Positions 17,547-28,053 of a stretch of 64,000 bases of DNA are shown here, piece by piece; positions within the stretch are counted from its first letter, which is position 1, and every line of letters begins with the position of its first letter. Position numbers and translations under genes: made by a program. Location: positions 4,650,001 through 4,714,000 of the forward strand of contig CAVZZZ010000001.1 of assembly GCA_963780045.1 (NCBI GenBank), in the 5' to 3' direction. The DNA is from JANXQG01 sp963780045 (GTDB taxonomy: Bacteria > Planctomycetota > Planctomycetia > Pirellulales > Thermoguttaceae). The notes beneath the pieces were generated by a model. That model was not told the DNA's origin. It searched no databases and saw only the letters and a list, made by a program, of their open reading frames with translations.

Positions 17547-17874
17547 TTTTTTCTCCTTCGAGTTGTTTCTTCAGTTCGGCGAGGACGCGGAGGCGGCCTT
17601 GCTCGAACCTGTCGATCCACCGATCCGCGATCTCGTGGATCGGCATGGGGTTAAGATAATGCAGTTTTTCGCGGCCCCGCCGAATCGTGACCACCAGCGA
17701 CGCCGCCTCAAGAAGCTTGAGGTGCTTGGTCACGGCCTGGCGGCTCATGTCCAGGTGTTCGCAGAGTTGGGAGAGCGTCTGCCCGTTGTCGGCCCGCAAG
17801 CGGTCCAGCAACAGCCGCCTACCCGGGTCGGCCAGCGCCTTGAACACTTTGTCCATGTCCGCGTCCACGATCAT
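17539..17874 (-). CDS. ArsR-family transcriptional repressor
   Basis: This 111-aa winged-helix protein has the HTH TLSQLCEHLDMSRQAVTKHLKLLEAASLV. It lacks the cysteine pairs of the metal-sensing ArsR/SmtB members, so it is probably not a metal sensor. The partner SRPBCC gene overlaps its 3' end. I choose the ATG at 17874 rather than the upstream TTG at 17883 because the TTG start would put the operator palindrome inside the coding region. Confidence 0.88.
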   Translation of the reverse strand: MIVDADMDKVFKALADPGRRLLLDRLRADNGQTLSQLCEHLDMSRQAVTKHLKLLEAASLVVTIRRGREKLHYLNPMPIHEIADRWIDRFEQGRLRVLAELKKQLEGEKNV

Positions 17875-17877
17875 ATT

Positions 17878-17897
17878 ATGCAACCATTTGGTTGCAT
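17878..17897. promoter_or_regulatory. palindromic operator for the ArsR/SRPBCC pair
   Basis: ATGCAACCATTTGGTTGCAT is a perfect 9-2-9 palindrome lying 3 nt upstream of the arsR ATG. Its size and place fit a dimeric winged-helix repressor controlling its own operon. That this ArsR binds it is inference. Confidence 0.65.
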
Positions 17898-18080
17898 GTC
17901 AAGGGGCGGTGAGGCGTTTTTTTCGTCGCGATTGGCTCAACAGCGAGATCGCCTCGCGCCGTTGACGCCACGTTGCAAATGCCGTAAAACAGACGCCTTA
18001 GGAATGGGTGCATGTGCGGGACGACGACCGGCACGCCGGCGCCAACATGCGTGCTACCTTGAATGTCAGGAGGCAGACTC

Positions 18081-19274
18081 ATGTCTATAAGCGATTGGGC
18101 GGGCGGACAGGTCTTCAAAATGGTGCATGGCCACAACCTGGTCTACAACACCTGTTGGGAAGACCCCCGCTTGGACCATCAGGCGATGAGCCTCACGGCG
18201 GACGACACCGTGCTGGTGATTACTTCGGCCGGCTGCAACGCGCTGGATTACGCCTTGGCAGGGCCTAAGCAGGTCTTGGCCATCGACATGAACCCGCGGC
18301 AAAACGCGCTGCTGGAACTCAAGCTGGCCGGCATCCGCAAGCTCGATTTCGAGGACTTCTTCGCCATGTTCGGCGACGGCCGCCTCCGCGGCGCGAAAAA
18401 GATCTACGAAGACAAGCTGCGGCCGGCGCTGCGCGAGTGGACGCGGCGCTATTGGGACCGCTGGATCGAATTCTTCGACGCGGGAAATCGCCGCCCGTTC
18501 TACTTTCGCGGCACCAGCGGGACGTTCGCCATGCTGGTCAACGCCTATTTGAACCGCGTAGCGAAGCTGGGCCCGCGGATCAACGAGCTGCTGGAATGCA
18601 CGGCGCTGGACCAGCAGCGGGAGGTCTACGAACGCTACATTCGCGAGCCGCTCTGGTCAAAGCCGATGCGTTTCGCCATGCGACGCGACACGGTGCTCTC
18701 GCTCTTGGGCGTTCCGCGTCCTCAGCGGCACCAGATCGAGACGCAGTATCCCGGCGGAATCAACAACTTCGTGCGCGATTGCCTCGATGCCGTCTTCGCC
18801 CGGCTGCCGCTGGCGGACAATTACTTCTGGCGGGTCTACATGACGGGCCGTTACACATCGCAGTGCTGCCCGGAGTATCTCAAGCCGGAAAACTTCCAGC
18901 GGCTCCGCGACGGCCTTGCCGAATGCGTGGAAACGCACACTTGTTCGGTCGAAGCCTTCCTGACCGAGGACTCGCGGCCGATCACCCGCTTCGTGCTTTT
19001 GGACCACATGGACTGGCTTTCCACGCGGCGGCTGCCGCTGTTGGCGAGCGAGTGGCAATGGATAGTTCGCCGCGCCGCGCCCGCCGCGCGCATCTTGTGG
19101 CGGAGCGCCGGGCTGCGGACCGATTTCGTCGACCGCACGCAGGTCGTCGTCGACGGCCGCCCGCGCGAGGTCGGCGAGCTGTTGGCCTACGACCGCCCGC
19201 TGGCCGAGCAGCTCCATCCGCGCTGCCGCGTGCATACCTATGGCAGTTTTTATATCGCGGACCTCGCGGCGTAG
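18081..19274 (+). CDS. btaA: BtaA-like S-adenosylmethionine:diacylglycerol 3-amino-3-carboxypropyltransferase
   Basis: BtaA (DUF3419) moves the aminocarboxypropyl group of SAM onto diacylglycerol, making diacylglycerylhomoserine, the first step to the betaine lipid DGTS. The family N-terminus is clear: VHGHNLVYNTCWEDPRLD, then VLVITSAGCNALDYALAG, a nucleotide-binding-like turn, and VLAIDMNPRQNALLELK. The region YTSQCCPEYLKPENF is also typical. Length is 397 aa, close to the Rhodobacter enzyme. AGGAGG at 18068-18073 fixes the ATG at 18081, not 18063. The btaB-like gene follows. The product acts at the inner face of the cytoplasmic membrane. Confidence 0.88.
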   Translation: MSISDWAGGQVFKMVHGHNLVYNTCWEDPRLDHQAMSLTADDTVLVITSAGCNALDYALAGPKQVLAIDMNPRQNALLELKLAGIRKLDFEDFFAMFGDGRLRGAKKIYEDKLRPALREWTRRYWDRWIEFFDAGNRRPFYFRGTSGTFAMLVNAYLNRVAKLGPRINELLECTALDQQREVYERYIREPLWSKPMRFAMRRDTVLSLLGVPRPQRHQIETQYPGGINNFVRDCLDAVFARLPLADNYFWRVYMTGRYTSQCCPEYLKPENFQRLRDGLAECVETHTCSVEAFLTEDSRPITRFVLLDHMDWLSTRRLPLLASEWQWIVRRAAPAARILWRSAGLRTDFVDRTQVVVDGRPREVGELLAYDRPLAEQLHPRCRVHTYGSFYIADLAA

Positions 19275-19282
19275 AGGGGAGG

Positions 19283-19363
19283 ACTTAGTACTTAGAACTT
19301 GGTGCTTAGGTTCGCCCATCGACTCGATACTAAGGCCTGAGAACTAAGACCTAAGACCTGTCT
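19283..19363. repeat. heptamer inverted repeat between btaA and btaB
   Basis: Four units of the ACTTAGT type (19283-19310) face five units of the ACTAAGA/CCTAAGA type (19329-19363). The right arm touches the btaB ATG, so no Shine-Dalgarno remains in the 35 nt before that start. The arms could pair in the mRNA. Confidence 0.75.
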
Positions 19364-20092
19364 ATGTCCTTCCTTTCCGATCTCCGCATCCTCTATCACA
19401 TGGTCGCCAAGCCGGTCCGCGGCAAGGACCATGCGGCGCGGCTGGAATCTTTCTATGCAGGGCAAGCGGAAGGCTACGACGACTTTCGCCGCCGGCTGCT
19501 GCAAGGCCGCGAGGCAATGTACCGCTCGCTTCCGGTGTCGGATGGCGGCGTGTGGGTCGATCTCGGCGGCGGCACGGGCGCGAACCTCGAGCCGATCGGC
19601 GGCGAACTGCACCGCGCGGCCAAGGTCTACCTGGTCGATCTCTGCGATCCGCTGTTGGTCGTGGCGCGGAAGCGCTGCGCCGCCCGCGGCTGGACGAACG
19701 TCGAGGCCGTTCGCGCCGACGCCACGCTCTTCCGCCCGGCGGAAGGCTGCGCCGACGTGGTCACGTTTTCCTACTCGCTAACGATGATTCCCGATTGGTT
19801 CGCGGCGATTGACAACGCGCTGGCGATGCTGCGGCCCGGCGGCACGATCGGCGTAGCAGACTTCTTCGTAGCCCGCAAGTATCCGGCCGACAACCGTGTG
19901 CGGCACTCGTGGTTTACGCGCGCCTTCTGGCCCGTATGGTTCGCCTCCGACAATGTCTTCGTTTCGCCGGATCACCTGCCGTATTTGCAGCGCTGCTTCC
20001 AGACAGTGCGGCTGGAGGAGCACCGGGCGAAGGTGCCTTACATGCCGCTGGTCCGTGTGCCGTACTATACGTTCGTGGGAAGAAAGGCGTAG
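19364..20092 (+). CDS. btaB: BtaB-like SAM-dependent N-methyltransferase
   Basis: This 242-aa class I methyltransferase has motif I VDLGGGTGAN at about residues 64-73, an acidic strand end YLVDLCDP and the DVVTFSYSLTMIPDWF segment typical of lipid/ubiquinone-type methylases. In bacteria BtaB adds three methyl groups to diacylglycerylhomoserine to give DGTS. The assignment rests on position directly after btaA as well as on the fold. The start codon abuts a heptamer repeat and has no visible ribosome binding site, so translation may be coupled or leaderless-like. Confidence 0.82.
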   Translation: MSFLSDLRILYHMVAKPVRGKDHAARLESFYAGQAEGYDDFRRRLLQGREAMYRSLPVSDGGVWVDLGGGTGANLEPIGGELHRAAKVYLVDLCDPLLVVARKRCAARGWTNVEAVRADATLFRPAEGCADVVTFSYSLTMIPDWFAAIDNALAMLRPGGTIGVADFFVARKYPADNRVRHSWFTRAFWPVWFASDNVFVSPDHLPYLQRCFQTVRLEEHRAKVPYMPLVRVPYYTFVGRKA

Positions 20093-20174
20093 TATGGGAA
20101 TCATAGGCTTTTATACGCAAGCTGCTTGTTTGGACGATATTCTGCTAGTAGACTGACAATAAGGAGAGCCTGCC

Positions 20175-20609
20175 ATGGAGACCGAAGTAATGGGTCGAGT
20201 GTTGACGGAAGCAACGATTGAGAACCTGGAAGACGAATGGGCGGCTCGGCGCGGCTTGATAAACGCTGACAACGTACGGCGGGTTGTCGTTACGGACGCG
20301 CTGGTGGATTCTGGCGCCAGGCTTCTTTCACTTCCTACGCGCATGATCCGTCAACTGGGCCTTAACAAGGTTGGCACTCGCCACGTCACAACGGCCGCCG
20401 GTCCCGCGGAAGCCAATCTATACAATGCTGTTCGCCTCACGATCCAGAACCGCTTCTGCACGGCGGACGTCCTTGAAGTGCCCGACAACGTGCCTGTGCT
20501 GATCGGCCAACTGCCACTGGAACATCTCGATTTCGTAATCGACATGCCCGGGCATGCCTTGATCGGCAATCCGGCACACGGCGGCGAGTGGGTTTTCGAT
20601 ATGTACTAA
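20175..20609 (+). CDS. retropepsin-like aspartic protease domain protein
   Basis: This 144-aa protein has one clan AA half-site: ALVDSGARLLSLPTRMIRQLGL, with D-S-G in place of the common D-T-G, and the second conserved turn VPVLIGQLPLEHLDFVID. Single-domain members would act as dimers, like retroviral protease. AAGGAG at 20161-20166 is 8 nt before the ATG at 20175. Similar short bacterial proteins are widespread, and their substrates are unknown. It has no signal peptide, so a cytoplasmic role is expected. Confidence 0.75.
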   Translation: METEVMGRVLTEATIENLEDEWAARRGLINADNVRRVVVTDALVDSGARLLSLPTRMIRQLGLNKVGTRHVTTAAGPAEANLYNAVRLTIQNRFCTADVLEVPDNVPVLIGQLPLEHLDFVIDMPGHALIGNPAHGGEWVFDMY

Positions 20610-20734
20610 TGGGCCTTTTCCGGTAGTTGACGCCGAACGTGCGAAAAAGTACACTATATCTTAGGGGCGTCCGGTGGCAGCGACCTCGGTTAAGGGGGCG
20701 TTTGCTCTAATAAGCCAAAAACTGAGACATAAAC

Positions 20735-21229
20735 ATGTACGGCGTATTGCACCCGGTCGGAGGTGGTGATCCGATTCCGCTTCTCAAGACAACCCTCCTC
20801 GTTGGTCGGCGGGAAAGCTGCGATATTGTTCTGCGGTTCTCCAACGTATCCGCACAGCATTGCGAGTTGAGTATCAATGACGGCTTTTGGTATGTCCGCG
20901 ATTTGAACAGCCGCAACGGCGTGAAGGTCAACGGCAACCGCGTCACTGAGAAAAGGATCGATCCGGGCGACACCCTCTCAATCGCCAAGCACACCTATCA
21001 AGTGCAGTATTCGCCGGTCGATCTGGGCGCGGTGGGGCCGCCGCCGCCGGACGTAGCCGAGGCCGTGGACTTCAGCCAAAGCCTGCTCGAACGAGCCGGC
21101 TTGCTCGGTCGCCGGGCGAAGGCAGTTCCCCAGCACCGCGATGGCGACCGCCCTTCGCGCTACGACATCACTCGCGACGAGCCAGGGAAGATTCGCCAGC
21201 ACAACCGTATTAGCGACGATCCCGTTTAG
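20735..21229 (+). CDS. FHA-domain protein
   Basis: The protein is 164 aa. An FHA domain (about residues 15-95) shows the canonical phosphothreonine-binding elements: LLVGRRESCDIVL, VSAQHCELSIND and RDLNSRNGVKVNG. The C-terminal 65 residues are polar and probably unstructured. The domain reads phosphothreonine on partners, so the kinase at 11371-15312 or others could act upstream; that link is inference. The stop TAG is directly followed by ATG, and the rsgA start lies 18 nt later. Confidence 0.9.
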   Translation: MYGVLHPVGGGDPIPLLKTTLLVGRRESCDIVLRFSNVSAQHCELSINDGFWYVRDLNSRNGVKVNGNRVTEKRIDPGDTLSIAKHTYQVQYSPVDLGAVGPPPPDVAEAVDFSQSLLERAGLLGRRAKAVPQHRDGDRPSRYDITRDEPGKIRQHNRISDDPV

Positions 21230-21247
21230 ATGGCGAAAAAGCGTTAG

Positions 21248-22407
21248 ATGGCGAAAAAGAAGAAGTTCAGGGTTGAATTTCGCAAGAATCGCGCGCCGCG
21301 TGCCCGCAAGACCGATTGGACGCGGCAGTTTGACGAACATCGCTTCGACGAGCAGGCTCCGGAGGGCGAGGAGCGCATCACCGGGCGGGGAGAAATGGTG
21401 CGGCGACGGACGGTGCTCGCCGCCGACGTCGCCCCGGAAAAGTGCGGCGAGGAAGGTCCGTTCGAAGTCCATCTCGAAGTAGACGAGACCGTCTGCCGCC
21501 GCGGGCGCGTGCTTTCCGTCTTCGGGCTCACCAGCACCGTGCTGGGTGATGACGGCGCGACCTACCAATGCGCTACGCGCCGCATCCTCAAGACGCTCAG
21601 TACCGATGAGCGGAACCCGGTCGTCGCCGGCAACCGGGTACTATTGCGGTCGGTGGAGAACGTTTGGCCGCCGGAGGGCCTGATTGAGCGAGTCGAGCCG
21701 CGGCGCGGCACGATCTCGCGCAGGTGCGCGGCCGCCGGCAGGTGCTCGTCTCCAATGTCGACCAATTGCTGATTGTAACGAGCGTCTTGGAGCCGCGACT
21801 GAAGCCAAACTTGTTGGACCGCATGCTCGTCGCCGCCGAAAAAGGCCGCGTCCGCCCGATCGTTTGCATCAACAAGATCGATCTCGACGAACCGGCGAAC
21901 TTGCTGCCGTTGGTGGGTGTCTACAGTCGCATGGGCTACACGGTGTTGCTGGTCAGCGCGAAGACCGGCTTCGGCATTGATCGCCTGCGGCGGCTGGTGG
22001 CCGGGCGGGAGAGCGTAGTCGCCGGACAGAGCGGCGTCGGCAAGTCGTCGCTGCTGAACGCGATCGACGCCGGACTGCACCTCCGCGTGGGCCGCGTCAG
22101 CGAGGAAAACGAAAAGGGTCGCCACACCACAACCACCGCCCGGCTGCTGCCAATATCCGGCAGCGGCTTTGTCGTCGATACGCCGGGCATGCGGAGCTTC
22201 GAGCTTTGGGACGTGATTCCCGAGGAAGTTGCCGGTTATTTCCGCGACCTGCGGCCCTTCGTGAACATGTGCAAGTTCCCCGACTGCACGCACACCCACG
22301 AGGACGACTGCGCCGTCAAGGACGCGGTGACCGATGGCCTGTTGGACGACCGGCGATATGAAAGTTATTGCCATTTGTTTGCAGGACAGGAAATAGATAC
22401 TGCATGA
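21248..22407 (+). CDS. rsgA: ribosome small subunit-dependent GTPase (one frameshift)
   Basis: RsgA checks 30S subunit maturation and releases at the decoding centre. An N-terminal OB-fold is followed by a circularly permuted GTPase in which NKID (G4) precedes GQSGVGKSS (G1) and DTPG (G3). The C-terminal zinc site CKFPDCTHTHEDDC is intact. The frame changes near 21715-21725, inside the GTISR...RGRRQVLVSNVDQ stretch that is normally continuous, so one base is probably wrong. Restored length is about 386 aa. The first codons MAKKKKF follow an 18-nt direct copy of the start region. Confidence 0.93.
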
Positions 22408-22508
22408 GACCCAATGCCCGACTTGGTTACTACCGCGGCCGTCCAGCCAAAACGCCAGTTAACGAAACCTCATCGGCATTCATTCATCCCTGGAGACAAC
22501 CACCGACA

Positions 22509-23809
22509 GTGAAAGAAATTCGTCGCACCGAAAGCGTAGTGAGCGAGTCGGCGATCCTGGTGGGCGTCAAACTTGCCGATCGCAACGGGCATCCCGATGC
22601 GTTGGAAGAGTTGGAGGGCCTGGCCGAGGCGGCCGGTACGCAGGTCGTCGGCAAGTTGACGCAGCGCCGTGAAGCGCCCGACGCCACAACCTATCTCGGC
22701 AAGGGCAAGGTCGAAGAACTCACCCGCCTGGCCCATGCCGAAATGGCCGATGTGATCATCTTCGACAACGACCTCAGCCCCGGCCAAACCCGCAACCTGG
22801 AAAAAGCTACGGGCGTCAAGGTTTTGGACCGCAGCGAACTGATCCTGGACATCTTCGCCAATCGGCGCGGACGCACGAGGCCCGGCTGGCCGTCGAGCTG
22901 GCCCAGTTGGAATACCAGATGCCGCGGCTGAAGCGGATGTGGACGCACCTCTCGCGGCAAGGGCAAGGCGGCGTGGGTTTGCGCGGTCCCGGCGAAAAGC
23001 AGTTGGAAGTCGACCGCCGTCTGGCTGAGAAGCGGGTCAGCGACCTCCGCAAACAACTCCACGCCATCGAACACCGCCGCCAGCGCGAGGTCGCCGCGCG
23101 GCACTCGCAGATGACCGTATCACTGGTTGGCTACACGAACGCCGGCAAGAGCACGCTGCTGAACTCCTTGACCGGCTCGGACGTTTTCACTAAGGACTTG
23201 CTTTTCGCCACCTTGGACACGCGGACCCGCCGCTGGCAACTGCCCGGCTGGGGGCCGGTGCTGTTGAGCGATACGGTCGGCTTCATCCGCGACCTCCCGC
23301 ACCACCTGATCGCCAGTTTCCGGGCAACGCTGGAAGAGGCTCGGCAGGCGGACCTGCTCTTGCACGTGGCCGACGCCGCCAACCCGGCCGTGACCGAGCA
23401 GGTCGCCGCCGCATACAAAGTGCTGGAAGAGCTTGGAATCCAGCAAAAGGACACGCTCTTGGTGCTCAACAAGGCCGACGCCGTCAAGGATCGCGTGCTC
23501 TTGGACGGGCTGATGCACCGCTATCCGAACGCCATCCCGATCAGTGCCCGGTCGGGCAACGGCATTGCCGACTTGGAGGCAGCGGTAAGCGACGCCTTAA
23601 GCCGCAGCTTTTTGGACCTTGACGTGGAATTTGGCGTCGAGAACGGCCGCATGTTGGCGTACTTGGCAGCCAACGGCGAGGTCCTTTCAAAAACGTTCCA
23701 TGACACGCGGGTGGTTGTCCATTGCCGCATCTCGCAGCATTTCCTCAGCCGGATGGAGAACGACGGCGTTGTGGTGCGGCCGCATGAGAACCACAACGGA
23801 AAGCCGTAG
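22509..23809 (+). CDS. hflX: GTPase HflX (one frameshift)
   Basis: HflX is a ribosome-splitting GTPase active under stress. The N-terminal HflX domain is in the first frame (GTQVVGKLTQRREAPDATTY, then YLGKGKVEEL). After a missing G near 22864 it continues with HEARLAVELAQLEYQMPRL and GGVGLRGPGEKQLEVDRR. The GTPase has G1 GYTNAGKST, G3 DTVGF and G4 NKAD. GTG at 22509 gives the usual N-terminus. ATG at 22404 overlaps the rsgA stop as ATGA and would add 35 unconserved residues, so the true start is open. Confidence 0.92.
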
Positions 23810-23844
23810 AAGAAAACCTTTAGCGACCGACAGCCCGTTTACAA

Positions 23845-25271
23845 CTAACCCAAAGCCATCCCGAACCGCCACGGCACGCACATCGGGCGACTCAACATGC
23901 GATTCGCCTCCTCGTCGCCGGGAAACTCTTCCTTCACAGGGTCCCAGCGCAGCTTGCGCTTCAACTGCATGGCCATGTTGCCCAAGTGGCAAATGGTGGC
24001 GGTGCGATGCCCGACTTCGACCGGCTCGATTGGGTCATGCCGCGATTTGACGGCATCGAGGAAGTTCCGAATGTGGTCAAAAGAACGGGTCTCGCTGGCC
24101 TCCGCGCCGCGGCCCGGATTGCTGACGGGCAGGTGAATCTCATTGGGGCCGATTGTCGAGTGGGCAAGCGAAGCCGGTTCCGACGTTACTCCGTTGTAAC
24201 TGTACTCGATCCAGCCTTCGCTGCCATAGAAACGCGCACCAAAACCCGGCGGACGCGTCTCGCATAGTAACTCGGTGCCATTGGCGTAGCGAGCCCGGAA
24301 CGCCACATGGGTCGCGGTCGTGAAGAGGCTGCCTTTGGGCGGCCACTGCCCGCCGGCATCCTCGTATTCGACCGGTTCGGCGTCGTCCGCTCCAAGGGCC
24401 CACTGGGCGATGTCCAGCGAGTGGCGCCGAAATTCGTCACCTGTCCGCCCGAATAGTCCAGAATGAAGCGGAAACGATAGAAACAGCGGTCTTTGTGATA
24501 AGGCGCGTCCGGAGCAGGACCGAGCCACATGTCGTAGTCGAATCCGTCGGGCACCGGCATCGGCTGCCATCCGGGACCGGGGCCTTGGAAGTTGTTCTCC
24601 GCCACGGCGCAGACGACTCGCGAGACCCGCCCGATCCGGCCGTTGCGGACCAACTCGCAGGCATGCCGGCATGCCGGGCTGGAGCGATACTGGCTGCCCG
24701 TCTGCAAGATGCGCTTGTGCCGGCGAACCGCCTTGACCATTTCCTGCCCGTCGCGAACGGTAAGCGAGAGCGGCTTTTCGCAATAGATGTCTTTGCCGGC
24801 CTCGGCGGCCATCGCGGTCATCAGGCCGTGCCAATGGTCCGGCACTATGATCGCCACGGCGTCGAATTCCGAGCGGCGGAGCACGTCGCGGAAATCGTGG
24901 TAGGCGTCGCAGCCTTTGAAGCTCCCCGATCGCGTGGCGGCCGCATAGTGAGCGTTGATTTTCTCCTGAACGGGCTTGCGGCCGAGATACTGCTTGGGCG
25001 TGCGATAGCCGTAGCCGGCCGTATTGACGTCGCAAACGGCCATAAGCTGGACGTCGTCTTGGGCCAAAAACGCCGGAAGATCGACCGTACTCTGGTTGCC
25101 GCAGCCGATGAGGCCGATGTGAATGCGCTTGCTCGGCGCCGCCGCTCCGAAGACGCGCGAAGGAACGATTTGCAAACCGCTTGCGAGTGCCCCCAAACCC
25201 AACGTGGCGCTTTTCAGGAAGCTTCTGCGAGTTGAATTCGAGGGGTTGCGCGGCGATTTTGCAGAGTTCAT
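23845..25271 (-). CDS. Gfo/Idh/MocA family oxidoreductase, Tat-exported (one frameshift)
   Basis: This NAD(P)-dependent sugar-type dehydrogenase has a twin-arginine signal (STRRSFLKSATLGLGALASG), the usual export route of planctomycete members. The Rossmann start is IHIGLIGCGNQS, and the catalytic signature is DIYCEKPLSLT with the EKP motif. The C-terminal half is in another frame (HSLDIAQWALG onward). One C is missing near 24425-24430, and restoring it gives NFGAHSLD. Full length is about 475 aa. Substrates of this large family are mostly unknown carbohydrates. It is a single gene facing hflX convergently. Confidence 0.9.
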
Positions 25272-25471
25272 GTTGGTTGCTCAAAGTGTTAGTCGGCACT
25301 TGCAACTATAACAACTGCCGGCCACTTTGCAACAATCGTCCAAACCTTTTGACTTCCTCTTGCATTCGCCTTACTAGCTCCCACGCGAATCCCGGGCAAG
25401 TTGCAGCACCGGAGAGAAATCGCCGTGTGCATGCGACGAGTCGTGCTGGATCTCGTTGGCGGCAAAAGCAC

Positions 25472-25921
25472 TCACGGCATTTCGGATATCGCTTGTCCAG
25501 GCGAAGTTGCCCGCTGCAAGACTTTAAGATCTTCTCGCTCCCACCAACCGGAGTGCCGCCAAAACTGTTGGCCCGCGTTGTTGTCAGCATAAAGGAAAAC
25601 GTTGCACTTCAAGATGCCCAGCGCTGCCAGCGTCGAAAGGCAACTTTCGACCATTTGCCGGCCCAGGCCACGACCGCGACACTCCGGGGTTACGGCCAGG
25701 TGATGCAGATAGCCGCGTCGCCCGTCGTGGCCGCAGAGCACCGCGCCGACGAGGCGTTCACCGTCTCGAACGACCAGGCTGAGGCCGGGGTTGCGGTCCA
25801 AAAACGCGCGAAGCTGTTGGAGAGTGTCCGATTCGTTTAAGCCAATGCCCTCAGTCCGGGCCCATAGGTCGAGAACGGGTGCCAAATCACCAGCCGTCAT
25901 CGGCGCGATTGCGATGGTCAT
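25472..25921 (-). CDS. GNAT family N-acetyltransferase
   Basis: This 149-aa acetyltransferase carries acetyl-CoA binding motif A, YLHHLAVTPECRGRGLGRQM (R-G-x-G-x-G/R type), and a C-terminal LYADNNAGQQFWRHSGW segment that closes the fold. It resembles the YpeA/RimI-like small GNATs, but the acceptor is unknown. The ATG at 25921 gives the expected N-terminus MTIAIAPMTAGDLAPVLDLW. A longer reading from 26023 adds 34 residues without similarity. About 200 bp without a gene separate it from the Gfo/Idh start. Confidence 0.87.
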   Translation of the reverse strand: MTIAIAPMTAGDLAPVLDLWARTEGIGLNESDTLQQLRAFLDRNPGLSLVVRDGERLVGAVLCGHDGRRGYLHHLAVTPECRGRGLGRQMVESCLSTLAALGILKCNVFLYADNNAGQQFWRHSGWWEREDLKVLQRATSPGQAISEMP

Positions 25922-26059
25922 GGTTGCACGATCCCAGACAGTTGCAGATGCCGCCGGCAGGCTCACACCAGATTGCATAATTGTCCCGGCCGATGCGGGA
26001 CACTGCCGAAAGCATTCAGACACCCGAGGCGCCGTCGAGGTTCGGCCAGAGCGCGTGCC

Positions 26060-27391
<1,332 letters not shown>

Positions 27392-27417
27392 TCAAAAATT
27401 ATACTGTAAACGACCAA

Positions 27418-27504
27418 ATAGGGTGGCACGTCCTGAGCTTCAAGCGAAGGGCGTGAAATCGTTCAAACACGTCCTTCGCGTGAAGCTCAGAGCGTGCCAC
27501 CCGA
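27418..27504. repeat. imperfect inverted repeat (GGTGGCACG type)
   Basis: GGTGGCACGTCCTGAGCTTC near 27421 is mirrored by GAAGCTCAGAGCGTGCCACC near 27482-27501. CGAAGG and CCTTCG lie inside. It fills the gap upstream of the HD gene and downstream of the small membrane protein, so it may also serve as a terminator stem. Confidence 0.7.
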
Positions 27505-27537
27505 CAGCTTAACCGGCCAAAGCCAGGACTTCAGCGC

Positions 27538-27717
27538 TTACGTCCGCCCAACCTCGAGCTGCTTCCGCGTTTCGCGGCGGGAGGTTTTGCGCATCGGGCG
27601 AGGCCAAGACGGTCTGGCCGTTCGCTCGCGGTGGCATTGCACGACAATCTGACCAACCAGGCAACAGACGCCAAGAAAGGTCAGCGGGAAGATTACTTCG
27701 ACGATTTCCGGCGACAT
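27538..27717 (-). CDS. small membrane protein (59 aa), unknown
   Basis: A 59-codon frame starts at 27717 with a good ribosome site: GGAGG on the minus strand lies 8 nt upstream of the ATG. The product starts MSPEIVEVIFPLTFLGVCCL and has one hydrophobic segment (about residues 8-26). A strongly basic tail follows (RERTARPSWPRPMRKTSRR). Topology would be single-pass with the basic tail in the cytoplasm. No family is recognised. It is short, so chance is possible, but the start signal and TM pattern together support it. Confidence 0.5.
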   Translation of the reverse strand: MSPEIVEVIFPLTFLGVCCLVGQIVVQCHRERTARPSWPRPMRKTSRRETRKQLEVGRT

Positions 27718-27736
27718 GTTTCCGTCCTCCAGGGAC

Positions 27737-27939
27737 GGCGCTCGTAGTGCCGGCTTCAGCCGGACGACTCAAGATCGCAAGGGGTGCGGACTGGACGACC
27801 GCGAAAGATGGCGGGTTTGCACCGGCGGCAGCAGCGCGGTAACGCACCATCTTGCGAGGCGTCCGTGCTCCACCCACCCCATCGTGCATTCCGCCGACCG
27901 TGGCACTTGAACTCCGCCTAAAGGCGGTACTGCGAGCGC
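27737..27939. repeat. inverted pair of GCTCGTAGT-CCGGC repeats
   Basis: The left copy GGCGCTCGTAGTGCCGGCTT (27737-27756, continuing CAGCCGG) is mirrored by a right copy at 27914-27939 reading CCGCCTAAAGGCGG and then TACTGCGAGCGC. The left copy is close to the sequence inserted inside the GH38-like gene at 41129-41190. The ~150 bp between the arms has no gene. Confidence 0.65.
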
Positions 27940-28053
27940 GCGAAGGGTGTCTTGCTTCATCGGACAAGGGGAGAGAACGGCTGCAGGCGCAGCACGGCGG
28001 CCGGAATTATGCCTACGGGCCGCGCTTGCCGTTCAAGCGCAAAAAACCGCGAA

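Noticed and set aside
27509..27967. 152-aa minus-strand open frame over the repeat region upstream of the HD gene
   Set aside because: It crosses an inverted repeat, has no domain, and a shorter frame with a good ribosome site (27538-27717) in another phase is more convincing.
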